From Cupriavidus lacunae (GTDB taxonomy: Bacteria > Pseudomonadota > Gammaproteobacteria > Burkholderiales > Burkholderiaceae), in the NCBI RefSeq assembly GCF_003353055.1, contig NZ_QKWJ01000018.1, positions 60,542-124,541 on the forward strand: a stretch of 64,000 nt of DNA, in the 5' to 3' direction. Made by a program: the position numbers and the translations under genes. The notes below the pieces were generated by a model. The model did not search any database. It was not told the DNA's origin and worked only from the letters and a program-made list of their open reading frames with translations. Of the stretch, positions 40,733 to 49,810 are shown one piece after another. Position 1 is the first letter of the stretch, and each line of letters starts with the position of its first letter.

Positions 40733-41698
40733 TCAGCGGGTGTTGGCAGCGAGCGTGGCGGCGGCGATGCCGCCATTGCCGCCCAGCGCCAGCGTGTCCT
40801 TGCCGGCAGGGGCCAGCGCGGCCAGGGTCTGCGGGCTGCCGGCGGGCAATGCGGTGAAGTGGCGCCCGCCATCGGCGGACATCACCAGCGTGCCGCCTTG
40901 CCCGGCCAGCACGATGCGGCCATCGGGCAGCTCGGCGCCGCCGAAGAACGAAGTCTTGCGGCCGGTGTCGGCGGCCTGCCAGGTGGCGCCGAAGTCCTCG
41001 CTGCGCAAGGCGTTGCCGCGCATGCCGAAGGCCAGCCAGGCGCCGTCGCGCAGCGGCAGCAGACCATAGAGAGAGCCCTCGTACGGGGACTTCATCGCCT
41101 CCCAGCGGCCGCCGCCATCGGGCGAGCGCAGCACCAGGCCGGCTTCGCCCACCAGCATCAGGCGTCCCTGCGCATCGCCGGCAATGCCGTTGAGGTGGCG
41201 GTCCTGCATGGACTTGTCAGCGGCTTCTTCCCAGTGCCTGCCCTGGTCGCGCGAGACCAGGAAGCGGCCAAAGCTGCCAACCGCGAACCACGGCCCACCG
41301 GCCTGCGCCCAGGCGCCCAGCAGCGGGTCGGACGAGCGCGCGTCGAGCGCCACCTGCTGCCAGTGGGCACCGCCGTCTTCAGTGCGCAGGATCCAGCCGC
41401 CGTGGCCGACCGCCATGCCGTGGCGGCCGTCGGCGAAGGCCACCTGGGTCAGCGTGACACCTTGCGGCTGGTCCACGGCGGCCGTGCGCCAGTTGCGGCC
41501 CTGGTCATCGCTGAGCAGGATCTGGCCGCGCTCGCCCACTGCGACCAGCCGCTCCCCGGCGCGCGCAATGCCGTTGACCTGCAGGCCGTCCGGGCGCAGC
41601 GTCGTGGCCGCGAACGGCGGCAGCGGGCGCGGCGCGAAGGCCCATACTGCGGTGGCCAGCACGGCCAGCGACATGGCGACGCCGATCAGTCGTTTCAT
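40733..41698 (-). CDS. YCF48-type beta-propeller protein, secreted or membrane-anchored
   Basis: This 321-residue protein has an N-terminal hydrophobic segment (MKRLIGVAMSLAVLATAVWA) and then repeated BNR/Asp-box units of the kind S-DGG--W (DDQGRNWRTAAV, EDGGAHWQQVAL, RDQGRHWEEAAD, PDGGGRWEAMKS). That is a YCF48/sialidase-like propeller. Such proteins often precede MMPL transporter genes and are thought to be their periplasmic partners. The start at 41698 follows CCGGAGGAGACATC. The larger frame continuing upstream has no ribosome site and overlaps the thiolase. Confidence 0.85.
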   Translation of the reverse strand: MKRLIGVAMSLAVLATAVWAFAPRPLPPFAATTLRPDGLQVNGIARAGERLVAVGERGQILLSDDQGRNWRTAAVDQPQGVTLTQVAFADGRHGMAVGHGGWILRTEDGGAHWQQVALDARSSDPLLGAWAQAGGPWFAVGSFGRFLVSRDQGRHWEEAADKSMQDRHLNGIAGDAQGRLMLVGEAGLVLRSPDGGGRWEAMKSPYEGSLYGLLPLRDGAWLAFGMRGNALRSEDFGATWQAADTGRKTSFFGGAELPDGRIVLAGQGGTLVMSADGGRHFTALPAGSPQTLAALAPAGKDTLALGGNGGIAAATLAANTR

Positions 41699-41769
41699 GA
41701 TGTCTCCTCCGGTTGGAGTGATGGCAGGCAGCCTCGTTGCGGGCCGGTTCCTGCAGGAGCTGCTTGTGA

Positions 41770-42972
41770 TTACAGAACGTCGAACAGCGCGGCGGCGCCC
41801 ATGCCGCCGCCGATGCACATGGTCACCACCGCCTGCTGCACGCCGCGGCGCCGGCCTTCGATCAGCGCATGCGCGGCCATGCGCGCACCCGACATGCCGA
41901 ACGGATGGCCGATCGAGATCGCGCCGCCGTTGACGTTCAGCCGCGCATCCGGAATCCCCAGCTTCTGCTGGCAATACAGCACCTGGCAGGCAAAGGCCTC
42001 GTTCAGCTCCCACAGGCCTACGTCGGCCACGGTCATGCCATGGCGCGCCAGTAGCTTCGGCACGGCGAACACCGGGCCGATCCCCATCTCGTCCGGCGCG
42101 CAGCCGGCCACCGCCATGCCGCGGTAGCGGCCCAGCGGGCGCAGGCCGCGGCGGCGCGCCTCATCGGCGCTCATCAGCAGCACCGCGGCGGCGCCGTCCG
42201 ACAGCTGCGAGGCATTGCCGGCGGTGATATGTTCGCCAGCTGCCACCGCCTGCCCGCCGCTCCAGACAGGCTTGAGGGCCTCCAGGCTGCTGGCCGTGGT
42301 ATCGGGCCGATTGCACTCGTCGTGCGCTAGCCGCACGGTCTCGTGGCCGGTCAGCGTGCCGGCCTTGTCGAACAGCGCGCGGCGCGTTTCCAGCGGCACG
42401 ATCTCGTCATCGAAGGCGCCGCGCCGCTGCGCTTCGGCGGTGCGCTGCTGGCTGCGCCAGGCGTAGGCGTCCTGCTCGGCGCGGCTGATGCCGTAGCGGC
42501 GCGCCACTACCTCGGCGGTCTCGATCATCGCCATATAGGCCGCCGGCTGGTGCGCCAGCACCGCTTCGGACTGGGCGCGGTAGCTGTTCTTGTGTTTGTT
42601 CTGCGTCAGCGAGATCGACTCCGCGCCGCCGGCCACGATGATGTCCGCCTCGCCGCACTGGATCGCGCGAGCGCCCGCCGCGATCGTCATCAGGCCCGAA
42701 CCGCACATGCGGTCCATGGTCATGCCGGGCACACTGTCCGGCAGGCCGGCCGCCACCGCGCACAGGCGGCCCAGGTTGTAGCCCTGGGTGCCCTGCTGCG
42801 CGGCCGCGCCGATCAGCACATCGTCCACCTCGGCCGGGTCCACCCCGGCGCGCTCCACTACCGCGCGCACCACGTGGCCTCCCAGCACGGGGGTCTCGGT
42901 ATCGTTGAAGGCACCGCGGAAGGCCTTGCCGATCGGTGTGCGCGCGACGGCGACAATGACTGCTTCTTTCAT
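41770..42972 (-). CDS. Thiolase family protein (acetyl-CoA acyltransferase)
   Basis: This 400-residue thiolase has the acyl-carrying Cys90 in [14 protein letters not shown], the [17 protein letters not shown] histidine loop and the second cysteine in [14 protein letters not shown]. It cleaves a 3-ketoacyl-CoA with CoA. In this cluster it may complete removal of a side chain or of a ring-derived acetyl or propionyl unit. It follows the MaoC gene by 13 bases. Its exact position in the pathway is unknown, as a second thiolase (47551) is also present. Confidence 0.92.
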   Translation of the reverse strand: MKEAVIVAVARTPIGKAFRGAFNDTETPVLGGHVVRAVVERAGVDPAEVDDVLIGAAAQQGTQGYNLGRLCAVAAGLPDSVPGMTMDRMCGSGLMTIAAGARAIQCGEADIIVAGGAESISLTQNKHKNSYRAQSEAVLAHQPAAYMAMIETAEVVARRYGISRAEQDAYAWRSQQRTAEAQRRGAFDDEIVPLETRRALFDKAGTLTGHETVRLAHDECNRPDTTASSLEALKPVWSGGQAVAAGEHITAGNASQLSDGAAAVLLMSADEARRRGLRPLGRYRGMAVAGCAPDEMGIGPVFAVPKLLARHGMTVADVGLWELNEAFACQVLYCQQKLGIPDARLNVNGGAISIGHPFGMSGARMAAHALIEGRRRGVQQAVVTMCIGGGMGAAALFDVL

Positions 42973-42985
42973 GCTGGATTCCTGT

Positions 42986-43441
42986 TCAGAAGTAATAGCG
43001 GCTGATGGTCTCGGCCACGCAGGCCGGCTTGTCCCCGCCTTCGATTTCCACGGTCATGCGCACCACCGACTGCACGCCGCCCTGCAAGGTCTCGGCCCGC
43101 ACCAGTTCCCCCACGCCGCGCACGCGCGCGCCCACGCGCACCGGCGCCGGGAAGCGCACCTTGTCGCAGCCGTAGTTGACGCCCCATTTCATGCCTTCGA
43201 CCGTGACCAGCTCCGGCAGGAACTGGTTGACCAGCGCCAGCGTCAGGTAGCCGTGCGCAATGCAGGCGCCATACGGACCCTGCGCGGCGCGCTCCGGGTC
43301 CACGTGCAGCCACTGGTGGTCGCCGGTGGCATTGGCGAACTGGTTGACCTGCTCCTGGGTGATCCGCGTCCAGGCGCTTTCACCAAGGCGCTGGCCGACG
43401 GCGGCGTGGATGTCTTCGGCAGAACGGAAGATTCTTGGCAT
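42986..43441 (-). CDS. MaoC family dehydratase
   Basis: This 151-residue single-domain hot-dog protein has the active-site motif [20 protein letters not shown] with Asp41 and His46, and the [15 protein letters not shown] helix. It should hydrate an enoyl-CoA. Start at 43441 is taken from the conserved [20 protein letters not shown] opening. It lies between the IpdF-type gene and a thiolase in the steroid cluster, suggesting a beta-oxidation role on a ring- or side-chain-derived CoA ester. Confidence 0.88.
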   Translation of the reverse strand: MPRIFRSAEDIHAAVGQRLGESAWTRITQEQVNQFANATGDHQWLHVDPERAAQGPYGACIAHGYLTLALVNQFLPELVTVEGMKWGVNYGCDKVRFPAPVRVGARVRGVGELVRAETLQGGVQSVVRMTVEIEGGDKPACVAETISRYYF

Positions 43442-43481
43442 GTCTGGTTCCTGCGTTGTTCCCGGTCCCAACTGTTTCGCT

Positions 43482-44285
43482 TCAAGCCCGCTGGCTGCTC
43501 ACCGGCAGCACCTCGCCCGTCATGTACGAGGCATAGTCGCTGGCCAGGAACACCATCACATTGGCTACCTCCCACACCTCGGCCGCGCGCCCGAACGCTT
43601 CGCGCTCGCTGAGCTGGCGCAGCAGGTCGGCCGGCGCCGACTTCTTCAGGAAGTCGTGCAGGGCAATGCTGGGCGCCACCGCATTGATGCGCACGCCGAA
43701 TTCGGCGGCCTCCATCGCGCTGCAGCGCGTCAGCGCCATCACCCCGGCCTTGGCCGCGGCGTAGTGCGACTGCTCCTTCTGCGCGCGCCAGCCCAGCACC
43801 GAGGCGTTGTTGACGATGGCGCCGCGCCGGCGCGCCTGCATGTGCGGCAGCATCGCGCGCGTCATGCGGAAGGTGCCCGTGAGGGAAATATCGATCACGC
43901 GCGACCACTCGGCATCGTCCATATCAACTAGGCGGCGCGAGCCGCCCAGGCCGGCGTTGTTGATCAGCACGTCGGCGCCGCCAAGTGCTTCTTCGGCGGC
44001 GGCCACGAGCGCGCGCACCTGCGCTTCATCCGACACATCGCAAAGCTGGCCGTGGATCGCCTGCAGGCCGGTTTCCGCGCGCAGGCGCTCGACCGCTTCG
44101 TCCAGCCGCTTCTGGTGGATATCGGAGATCATCAGCGCGCGGCAGCCCTCCTCAGCGCAGCGGCGCGCGGCCGCAAAGCCGATGCCGGCGCCGGCCGCGG
44201 CGGTGATAAGCACGCTCTTGCCGGCGAGCAGTTGATGGCCCGGCACATAGGCCGGGGCGCTGGGGATTTCGGTGTTCAGGGTCAT
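43482..44285 (-). CDS. ipdF: IpdF-type short-chain dehydrogenase of ring C/D degradation
   Basis: This 267-residue SDR closely follows Mycobacterium tuberculosis IpdF (Rv3559c). Shared features are LLAGKSVLITAAAGAGIG, LINNAGLGGSR, NNASVLGWRAQ-EQSHYAAAKAG, EFGVRINAVAPSIA and FLASDYASYMTGEV. Catalytic residues are Ser162, Tyr175 and Lys179. IpdF oxidises the 5-hydroxyl of methylhexahydroindane-dione propionyl-CoA intermediates. The start at 44285 overlaps the stop of the fadE30-like gene (ATGA), as in mycobacterial loci where the two are also adjacent. Confidence 0.85.
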   Translation of the reverse strand: MTLNTEIPSAPAYVPGHQLLAGKSVLITAAAGAGIGFAAARRCAEEGCRALMISDIHQKRLDEAVERLRAETGLQAIHGQLCDVSDEAQVRALVAAAEEALGGADVLINNAGLGGSRRLVDMDDAEWSRVIDISLTGTFRMTRAMLPHMQARRRGAIVNNASVLGWRAQKEQSHYAAAKAGVMALTRCSAMEAAEFGVRINAVAPSIALHDFLKKSAPADLLRQLSEREAFGRAAEVWEVANVMVFLASDYASYMTGEVLPVSSQRA

Positions 44286-45493
44286 GACTGTCCTCGGGCT
44301 TCGCGCGGCATGCCGAGGCCGCGTTCGGCGATGATGTTGAGCTGGATTTCGTTGGTGCCGGCGTAGATGGTGTCGGCGCGCGAGAACAGCGCCATCTGCT
44401 GCAGCCGCGTGCGGCGCGTGTCGCCCGTCTCGCCGGCGTCGAGCACATTGGCCAGCGGGCCCAGCACGTCCAGCGCCAGCTGGCCCAGGTCGCGGTGCCA
44501 GTTGGACCAGTAGTACTTGTAGATCAGCGCCTCGCGCTGCAGCGCGGTGCCACCATCCTGGCCCGCCTGCGCCGCCCCCGCCAGCATGCGCAACGCATTG
44601 GCGCGCATCACGCGCAGGCCCGCCCAGGCGCGCGCAATGCGCTGGCGCACCAGCGCGTCGCGGCTGCTGCCGTTGTCGCGCGCCGCCTGCGCCACCCATT
44701 CCAGTTCATGCGTGAACTGCATCTGCTGGCCCAGCGTGGAGATGCCGCGCTCGAAGCCCAGCAGCGCCATGGCGATGCGCCAGCCATCGCCGGGCGCGCC
44801 CAGCACGTCGGCAGCGGCGGCACGCGCGCCGTCGAAGAACACCTCATTGAATTCGGCGCCGCCGCCCATCTGCCGGATCGGGCGGATCTCGATGCCGGGC
44901 TGATCCAGCGGCAGCATCAGGAAGATCAAGCCCTTGCTGCCGCGCGAGCCAGGCTCGCAGCGCGCCAGCACGAAGATCCAGTCCGAATCGTGCGCAAGCG
45001 AGGTCCACACCTTCTGGCCGCTCACCAGCCAGTCGCCGCTGGCCGCATCGCGCTCCGCACGCGTGCGCACATTGGCCAGGTCCGAGCCCGCGCCCGGCTC
45101 CGAATACCCCTGGCACCAGAACGTGGTGCCATTGAGGATGCCGGGCAGCAGGCGCGCCTTCTGGTCCTCGGTGCCGAAGGCGACCAGGGTGGGGCCGATC
45201 AGCCCTTCACCGATATGGCCCATGCGGCCCGGGCCGCCGGCCCGCGCATATTCCTCATGGAAGATCACCTGCTGCATGACCGGCAACTCGCGCCCGCCAT
45301 GCGCGCGCGGCCAGCCCAGGCCGGTCCAGCCGCCTTCGGCCAGCCGGCGCTCCCACGCCTTGCGCAGTTCGGGATAGGCCTCTTCGTCGCCGGGGCCGCC
45401 GCGGTGCTTCAGGCAGGCGAACTCGCCGGCCAGGTTGGCGTCCATCCACTGCGCCACCTCGGCGCGGAATGCCGCCTCTTGATTCGCTGTCAT
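44282..45493 (-). CDS. fadE30: FadE30-type acyl-CoA dehydrogenase of ring C/D degradation
   Basis: This 403-residue dehydrogenase matches FadE30 (Rv3560c) in distinctive segments: MDANLAGEFACLKHRGGPGD, WPRAHGGRELP, FWCQGYSEPGAGSDLANVRT, GAPGDGWRIAMALLGFERGI and STLGQQ. FadE30 oxidises 5-hydroxy-methylhexahydroindanone-propanoyl-CoA. The C-terminal YAGTNEIQLNIIAERGLG has Ala in place of the classic Glu. Start at 45493 follows CTGGAGGACAGC. It overlaps the partner dehydrogenase gene upstream and the ipdF-type gene downstream by 4 bases each. Confidence 0.85.
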   Translation of the reverse strand: MTANQEAAFRAEVAQWMDANLAGEFACLKHRGGPGDEEAYPELRKAWERRLAEGGWTGLGWPRAHGGRELPVMQQVIFHEEYARAGGPGRMGHIGEGLIGPTLVAFGTEDQKARLLPGILNGTTFWCQGYSEPGAGSDLANVRTRAERDAASGDWLVSGQKVWTSLAHDSDWIFVLARCEPGSRGSKGLIFLMLPLDQPGIEIRPIRQMGGGAEFNEVFFDGARAAAADVLGAPGDGWRIAMALLGFERGISTLGQQMQFTHELEWVAQAARDNGSSRDALVRQRIARAWAGLRVMRANALRMLAGAAQAGQDGGTALQREALIYKYYWSNWHRDLGQLALDVLGPLANVLDAGETGDTRRTRLQQMALFSRADTIYAGTNEIQLNIIAERGLGMPREARGQS

Positions 45494-46653
45494 GCTGTCC
45501 TCCAGGCGTGGGGGCCGTTTGCCGCGAGGTACGCCAGCGCTGCGCCGGCACCGCCCAGCCAGTGGCTGGCGGCCTGCGCGCGCTTGAAATAGAGCTGGGG
45601 GTCGTATTCCCAGGTGAAGCCGACGCCGCCATGCAGCTGGATGGCCTCCTGCGCGCTGAAGCGCAGCGCGTCGTCGGCGGCCACGGAGGCGGCGGCGATG
45701 TCGAGACGGATGTCGGCCACGTCCATGACATCGCCCGATTCCCACGCCTGCGCCGCGCCATACACTGCCGAGCGCGCCGCCTCGACCAGCACCATCATCT
45801 GCGCGCAGCGGTGCTTGACCGCCTGGAACGAGGCGATGGCGCGGCCGAACTGGATCCGTTCCGACGCATGGGCCACGGTCAGGTCCAGGCATTGCTGGGC
45901 CGCGCCAAGCTGCTCGGCCGCCAGCATCAGTTTGCCGTGCCACCAGGCCTGTGCCAGGCCCAGCGCCGCCGCGTCCGCGCGCGCCAGGCAGACACTGGCG
46001 GGCACGGGCAGCCCGTCCAGCCGCAGCGCGGCCAGCGGCCGCGTGCGGTCGAGCGTATCGAGTGGCTCCAGCTGGAAGCGCGCGTCCTGCGCCAGCGCGG
46101 CGGGTTCCAGCAGGAACAGCGCCGGCACGCCGTCATCGAGCCGGACCGGCACCATCAGCCAGTCGGCGCCGACGGCATCGGCCACCTGGGCGGCGTAGCC
46201 CCACAGCACGAAGCCATCCGTGCTTGCCTGCGCGCTGATCGCGACGCCGTCGTACTGCCAGCCGCCATCGTCCGGCAGCGCCGCGGCGGCACGAAGCTCG
46301 CCACAGGCCAGCCGTTCCAGCCACTGCGCGCTGCCGCGCGGGCCCAGGCTGGCCTGCAGCCACGGCGCGGCCACGCATACGGCGGACCAGAACGGCACGC
46401 AGGCCAGGCGCTGACCCAGTTGTTCCTGCAGCAGCGCCAGGCCGAGCGCGCCAAGTCCGGCACCGCCCACGGCTTCGGGCAGTGCGATGCCGCACCAGCC
46501 AAGTTCGCCCGCGACCGCGCGCCACAGCGCTTCATCGTGAGCGGGGCCCGCCTCGGTCACACGCCGCACCGCCGCCGAATCGCTGTGCGTGGCGAGGTAG
46601 TCGCGCGCGCTGTCGCGGATCATCTGCTGTTCGACGCTAAGGGAAAAGTCCAT
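45490..46653 (-). CDS. Acyl-CoA dehydrogenase family protein, partner-type subunit
   Basis: This 387-residue protein starts MDFSLSVEQQMIRDSARDYL, has a strongly degenerate middle domain (no SEPGSGSD motif) and a conserved C-terminal helical domain (HASERIQFGRAIASFQAVKH, then AIQLHGGVGFTWEYDPQLYF). It looks like the non-catalytic half of a heteromeric dehydrogenase, probably with one of the neighbouring catalytic-type genes. In Mycobacterium the corresponding genes are FadE28/29 and FadE31-33. Start at 46653; it overlaps the FadE30-type gene by 4 bases. Confidence 0.85.
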   Translation of the reverse strand: MDFSLSVEQQMIRDSARDYLATHSDSAAVRRVTEAGPAHDEALWRAVAGELGWCGIALPEAVGGAGLGALGLALLQEQLGQRLACVPFWSAVCVAAPWLQASLGPRGSAQWLERLACGELRAAAALPDDGGWQYDGVAISAQASTDGFVLWGYAAQVADAVGADWLMVPVRLDDGVPALFLLEPAALAQDARFQLEPLDTLDRTRPLAALRLDGLPVPASVCLARADAAALGLAQAWWHGKLMLAAEQLGAAQQCLDLTVAHASERIQFGRAIASFQAVKHRCAQMMVLVEAARSAVYGAAQAWESGDVMDVADIRLDIAAASVAADDALRFSAQEAIQLHGGVGFTWEYDPQLYFKRAQAASHWLGGAGAALAYLAANGPHAWRTA

Positions 46654-46664
46654 GGCCGTCGCGC

Positions 46665-47540
46665 TCAGCTGCCGTAGACCGGCTGGGGCGGCTGCGCCTG
46701 CGCCAGCAGTTCCGCCACGGCTGCGCCCAGTTCGGCCGGCTGCCAGCGCGATCCCTTGTCGGTCTTCGGTCCGGTGCGCCAGCCGTCGGCCACCGAGACC
46801 ATGCCGCCGGCCGCTTCGAACATGCGCCCGTTGACATGCGCGGAGCCGGCACTGCCCAGCCATACCACCAGCGGCGCGACGTTGGCCGGGTCGTAGTAAT
46901 CGAAACCGTCGGCCGGCGCCCGCATCATGTCGGCGAACACGTCCTCGGTCATACCGGTGCGCGCCGCCGGCGCCAGCGCATTGGCGGTGATGCCATAGCG
47001 GCCCAGCTCGGCGGCCTGCACCAGCGTGAGCGCGGCAATGCCGGCCTTGGCGGTGGCGTAGTTGGACTGCCCGACCGAACCCTGCAGGCCCGCGCCGGAG
47101 CTGGTGTTGATAATGCGCGCGTCAACGGCGCGGCCAGCCTTGGCGGCATCGCGCCAGCGCCGCGCCAGCAGGTTGGCCAGGCAGAAGTGGCCGCGCAGGT
47201 GCACGCGCATGACATCGTCCCAGTCCGCTTCGGTCAGGCTGACGAACATGCGGTCGCGGCAGATGCCGGCATTGTTGACCAGCACGTGAACCTCGCCGAA
47301 GGCCTCGACCGCGGCATCAACGATGCGCTGCGCGGTGGCCAGTTGCGTAATGTCGTCGTCGCTGGCCAGCGCACTGCCGCCGGCCGCGCGGATCTCCGCG
47401 CAGACCGCCTCGGCCGCCTCGCGCCGGATGTCGTTGACGACCACGTTGGCGCCCTCGGCGGCAAAGGCCAGCGCATAGGCGCGGCCCAGCCCGCCGCCGG
47501 CGCCGGTGATGATGACGGTGCGTGCGTCGCAGATTCCCAT
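46665..47540 (-). CDS. SDR family oxidoreductase of the steroid cluster (Rv3548c-like)
   Basis: This 291-residue SDR has TVIITGAGGGLGRAYALAFA, VLVNNAGICRDRMFVSLTEA, DARIINTSSGAGLQGSVGQS with NYATAKAG (catalytic Tyr/Lys), and ALAPAARTGMTEDVFADM. It resembles Rv3548c of the KstR2 regulon and multifunctional-enzyme-type 3-hydroxyacyl-CoA dehydrogenases. It probably oxidises a hydroxyacyl-CoA formed in ring C/D or side-chain beta-oxidation. Start at 47540 follows AAGGAGAGCGCC. Confidence 0.85.
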   Translation of the reverse strand: MGICDARTVIITGAGGGLGRAYALAFAAEGANVVVNDIRREAAEAVCAEIRAAGGSALASDDDITQLATAQRIVDAAVEAFGEVHVLVNNAGICRDRMFVSLTEADWDDVMRVHLRGHFCLANLLARRWRDAAKAGRAVDARIINTSSGAGLQGSVGQSNYATAKAGIAALTLVQAAELGRYGITANALAPAARTGMTEDVFADMMRAPADGFDYYDPANVAPLVVWLGSAGSAHVNGRMFEAAGGMVSVADGWRTGPKTDKGSRWQPAELGAAVAELLAQAQPPQPVYGS

Positions 47541-47550
47541 GGCGCTCTCC

Positions 47551-48708
47551 TTACAGCCGTTCAATGATGGTGACGTTGGCCAGGCCGCCGCCTTCGCACA
47601 TGGTCTGCAGGCCGTAGCGGCCGCCGGTGCGTTCCAGTTCGTGCAGCAGCGTGGTCATCAGGCGCGCGCCGGTGGCGCCCAGCGGGTGGCCCAGGGCGAT
47701 GGCGCCGCCGTTGGGGTTGGTGCGCTCGGGGGAATAGCCAGTCTCGGCCAGCCATGCCATCGCCACGGAAGCGAACGCTTCATTGATCTCGACCACGTCG
47801 ATATCGGCCAGGCGCAGGCCGCTGCGCTCCAGTGCGCGTTTGGTGGCCGGGATCGGCGCGGTCAGCATCCATAGCGGGTCGTCTCCCAGCACGCTCATAT
47901 GCGCAATGCGCGCGCGCGGCGTGAGCTGATAGCGCCTGAGCGCGTCTTCGGAAACGATCAGCAGCGCGGCGGCGGCATCGGCGGTCTGGCTGGACACCGC
48001 GGCAGTCAGCGCACCGCCGGGCATCAGCGGCTCCAGCGCGGCCATCCTGGCCAGCGTGGTATCCGGGCGCGGCGTCTCGTCATGGATCACGCCTTCGCAC
48101 GGCACGATCTCCCGCGCGAAGCGGCCGTCCTCCTTTGCCGCCGCGGCGCGCTGGTGGCTTGCCAGCGCATAGGCCTCCATGGACTCGCGCGACAGCTTCC
48201 AGTGATCGGCAATGCGCTGCGCGGCATGGAACTGCGACACCGGCGCATCGCCAAAGCGTGCCTGCCAGCCCTTGCTGCCCGAGAACGGGTCGGCGAACCC
48301 CAGCGCCTGCCCGGCCAGCATGGCCGACGAGATCGGGATCTGCGTCATGGTCTGCACGCCGCCGGCGATCACCACGTCCTGCGTGCCGCTCATCACCGCT
48401 TGCGCGGCAAAGTGCACGGCCTGCTGCGAGGAGCCGCACTGGCGGTCCACGGTCACGCCCGGCACCGTCAGCGGCAGGCCGGCGGCCAGCCACGCGCTGC
48501 GGGCGATATTGCCGGCCAGCGGGCCGATGGTGTCGACGCAGCCGAACACCACGTCGTCATAGTCCTCGGCAGGAATGCCGTTGCGGCGCACCAGTTCGGC
48601 CAGCACGAAGCCGCCCAGGTCGGCGCCGTGCATGTGCGACAGTCCGCCCTTGCGGCGCCCGGTGGGCGTGCGCAGCGCGTCAACGATATAGGCGTCTTTC
48701 ATGGTCAT
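47551..48708 (-). CDS. Thiolase family protein, FadA6-like
   Basis: This 385-residue thiolase has the nucleophilic Cys91 in [36 protein letters not shown] and the second cysteine in [19 protein letters not shown]. In KstR2-type clusters FadA6 cleaves the ketoacyl-CoA formed after ring D or C opening. Two in-frame starts six bases apart (48708 and 48702) exist; the first is used. It is 14 bases downstream of a dehydrogenase gene. Assignment to FadA6 rests on context. Confidence 0.88.
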   Translation of the reverse strand: MTMKDAYIVDALRTPTGRRKGGLSHMHGADLGGFVLAELVRRNGIPAEDYDDVVFGCVDTIGPLAGNIARSAWLAAGLPLTVPGVTVDRQCGSSQQAVHFAAQAVMSGTQDVVIAGGVQTMTQIPISSAMLAGQALGFADPFSGSKGWQARFGDAPVSQFHAAQRIADHWKLSRESMEAYALASHQRAAAAKEDGRFAREIVPCEGVIHDETPRPDTTLARMAALEPLMPGGALTAAVSSQTADAAAALLIVSEDALRRYQLTPRARIAHMSVLGDDPLWMLTAPIPATKRALERSGLRLADIDVVEINEAFASVAMAWLAETGYSPERTNPNGGAIALGHPLGATGARLMTTLLHELERTGGRYGLQTMCEGGGLANVTIIERL

Positions 48709-48722
48709 TGGTCTCTTTGGAT

Positions 48723-49790
48723 TCAGGCGAAGGTGGCGCCGGCGCCGATGTCATGCGCGCCGTCCAGGATGTGCGCGCCCATGCGCGCCTTGTGGAAGGC
48801 CCGGTCGCCCCAGCTTCCCGCCAGGGCCCAGGCGCGCTTGGTGAAGATCTGCAGGTCCAGCTCCCAGGTGTAGCCCATCGCGCCATGCACCTGGATGGCC
48901 TGGCGCGCCGCGCTCCACGCGCAGCGCGCGGCGGCCACGCGGGCGTGGGAGACATGCAGGCCCGCATCGGGCAGGCCATGCGCCAGCGCGGCGGCGGCGC
49001 GCAGCAGCACCGGCCGGGCGAATTCAAGCTGGATCGCCACGTCGGCCAGCAGGTGCTTGACCGCCTGGTAGGCGCCGATGGCCTTGCCGAACTGCTTGCG
49101 CTGCGCGCCGTAGTCGATCGCCAGGTCCAGCATGCGCTGCGTCAGGCCCAGTTGCTGCGCGGCCACGCCGAGCGCGCCACGGTTCAGCGCGCTGTCCCAC
49201 AGGTCGCTGCCGGCAGGAATCAGCTCGGTAGCCGCGGCCGGCGTCCACGCCAGTTCGAACAGGCGGCGCGAAGGATCGAGCCCGGTGCGCGCCGTCAGCG
49301 CGGCCTGGTCGGGCCGCAGCAGGTGCACGGCGCCTTCGTGCGCGCACAGGATGGCGTCGGCGACATGGGCGTCGGCGACCAGCCGCTCTTGCGGATGTGC
49401 CACCGCCACGCGGGCTTCGCCGGCGGCGATGCGCTCCAGCAGCGTTGCGCAGCGCTCGCGCACCGAGACGTTCGGCACCGCCGCGAGCGCATCGCGCAGC
49501 AGCCCCACCGCCACCAGCGCGGTGTCGAGCAAAGGTTCGGGCAGCGCAAAGTAGCCGCAGGCCTGCGCCAGCGGTGCCCATTCGACCTCGCCCAGCCCCA
49601 GCCCGCCCTGCTCCTGCGGCACCATCACCGCGGTCAGCCCCTGGTCGGCAAGCTGGCGCCACAGCGCGTCGGAGCGGCCAGATTCAGTGGCCCACAGTTC
49701 GCGCGTCAGTTCGGGCGTCATCTCGGTCATCAGGAAGCGCCGGATCGCCTCGGCGAACTGTTCCTGCTCTTCGGTCAATGCGAAATCCAT
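48723..49790 (-). CDS. Acyl-CoA dehydrogenase family protein, partner-type subunit
   Basis: This 355-residue protein starts MDFALTEEQEQFAEAIRRFL and keeps the C-terminal helical bundle (YGAQRKQFGKAIGAYQAVKH, then AIQVHGAMGYTWELDLQIFT) but lacks the SEPGSGSD motif in the middle. It is the likely partner of the catalytic-type gene just upstream (49811). The start is taken at 49790, with GGGGA upstream; an ATG at 49814 overlapping the previous stop (ATGA) is an alternative that would add eight residues. Confidence 0.85.
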   Translation of the reverse strand: MDFALTEEQEQFAEAIRRFLMTEMTPELTRELWATESGRSDALWRQLADQGLTAVMVPQEQGGLGLGEVEWAPLAQACGYFALPEPLLDTALVAVGLLRDALAAVPNVSVRERCATLLERIAAGEARVAVAHPQERLVADAHVADAILCAHEGAVHLLRPDQAALTARTGLDPSRRLFELAWTPAAATELIPAGSDLWDSALNRGALGVAAQQLGLTQRMLDLAIDYGAQRKQFGKAIGAYQAVKHLLADVAIQLEFARPVLLRAAAALAHGLPDAGLHVSHARVAAARCAWSAARQAIQVHGAMGYTWELDLQIFTKRAWALAGSWGDRAFHKARMGAHILDGAHDIGAGATFA

Positions 49791-49810
49791 GGTGTTTTCC
49801 CCGGGTGCCG

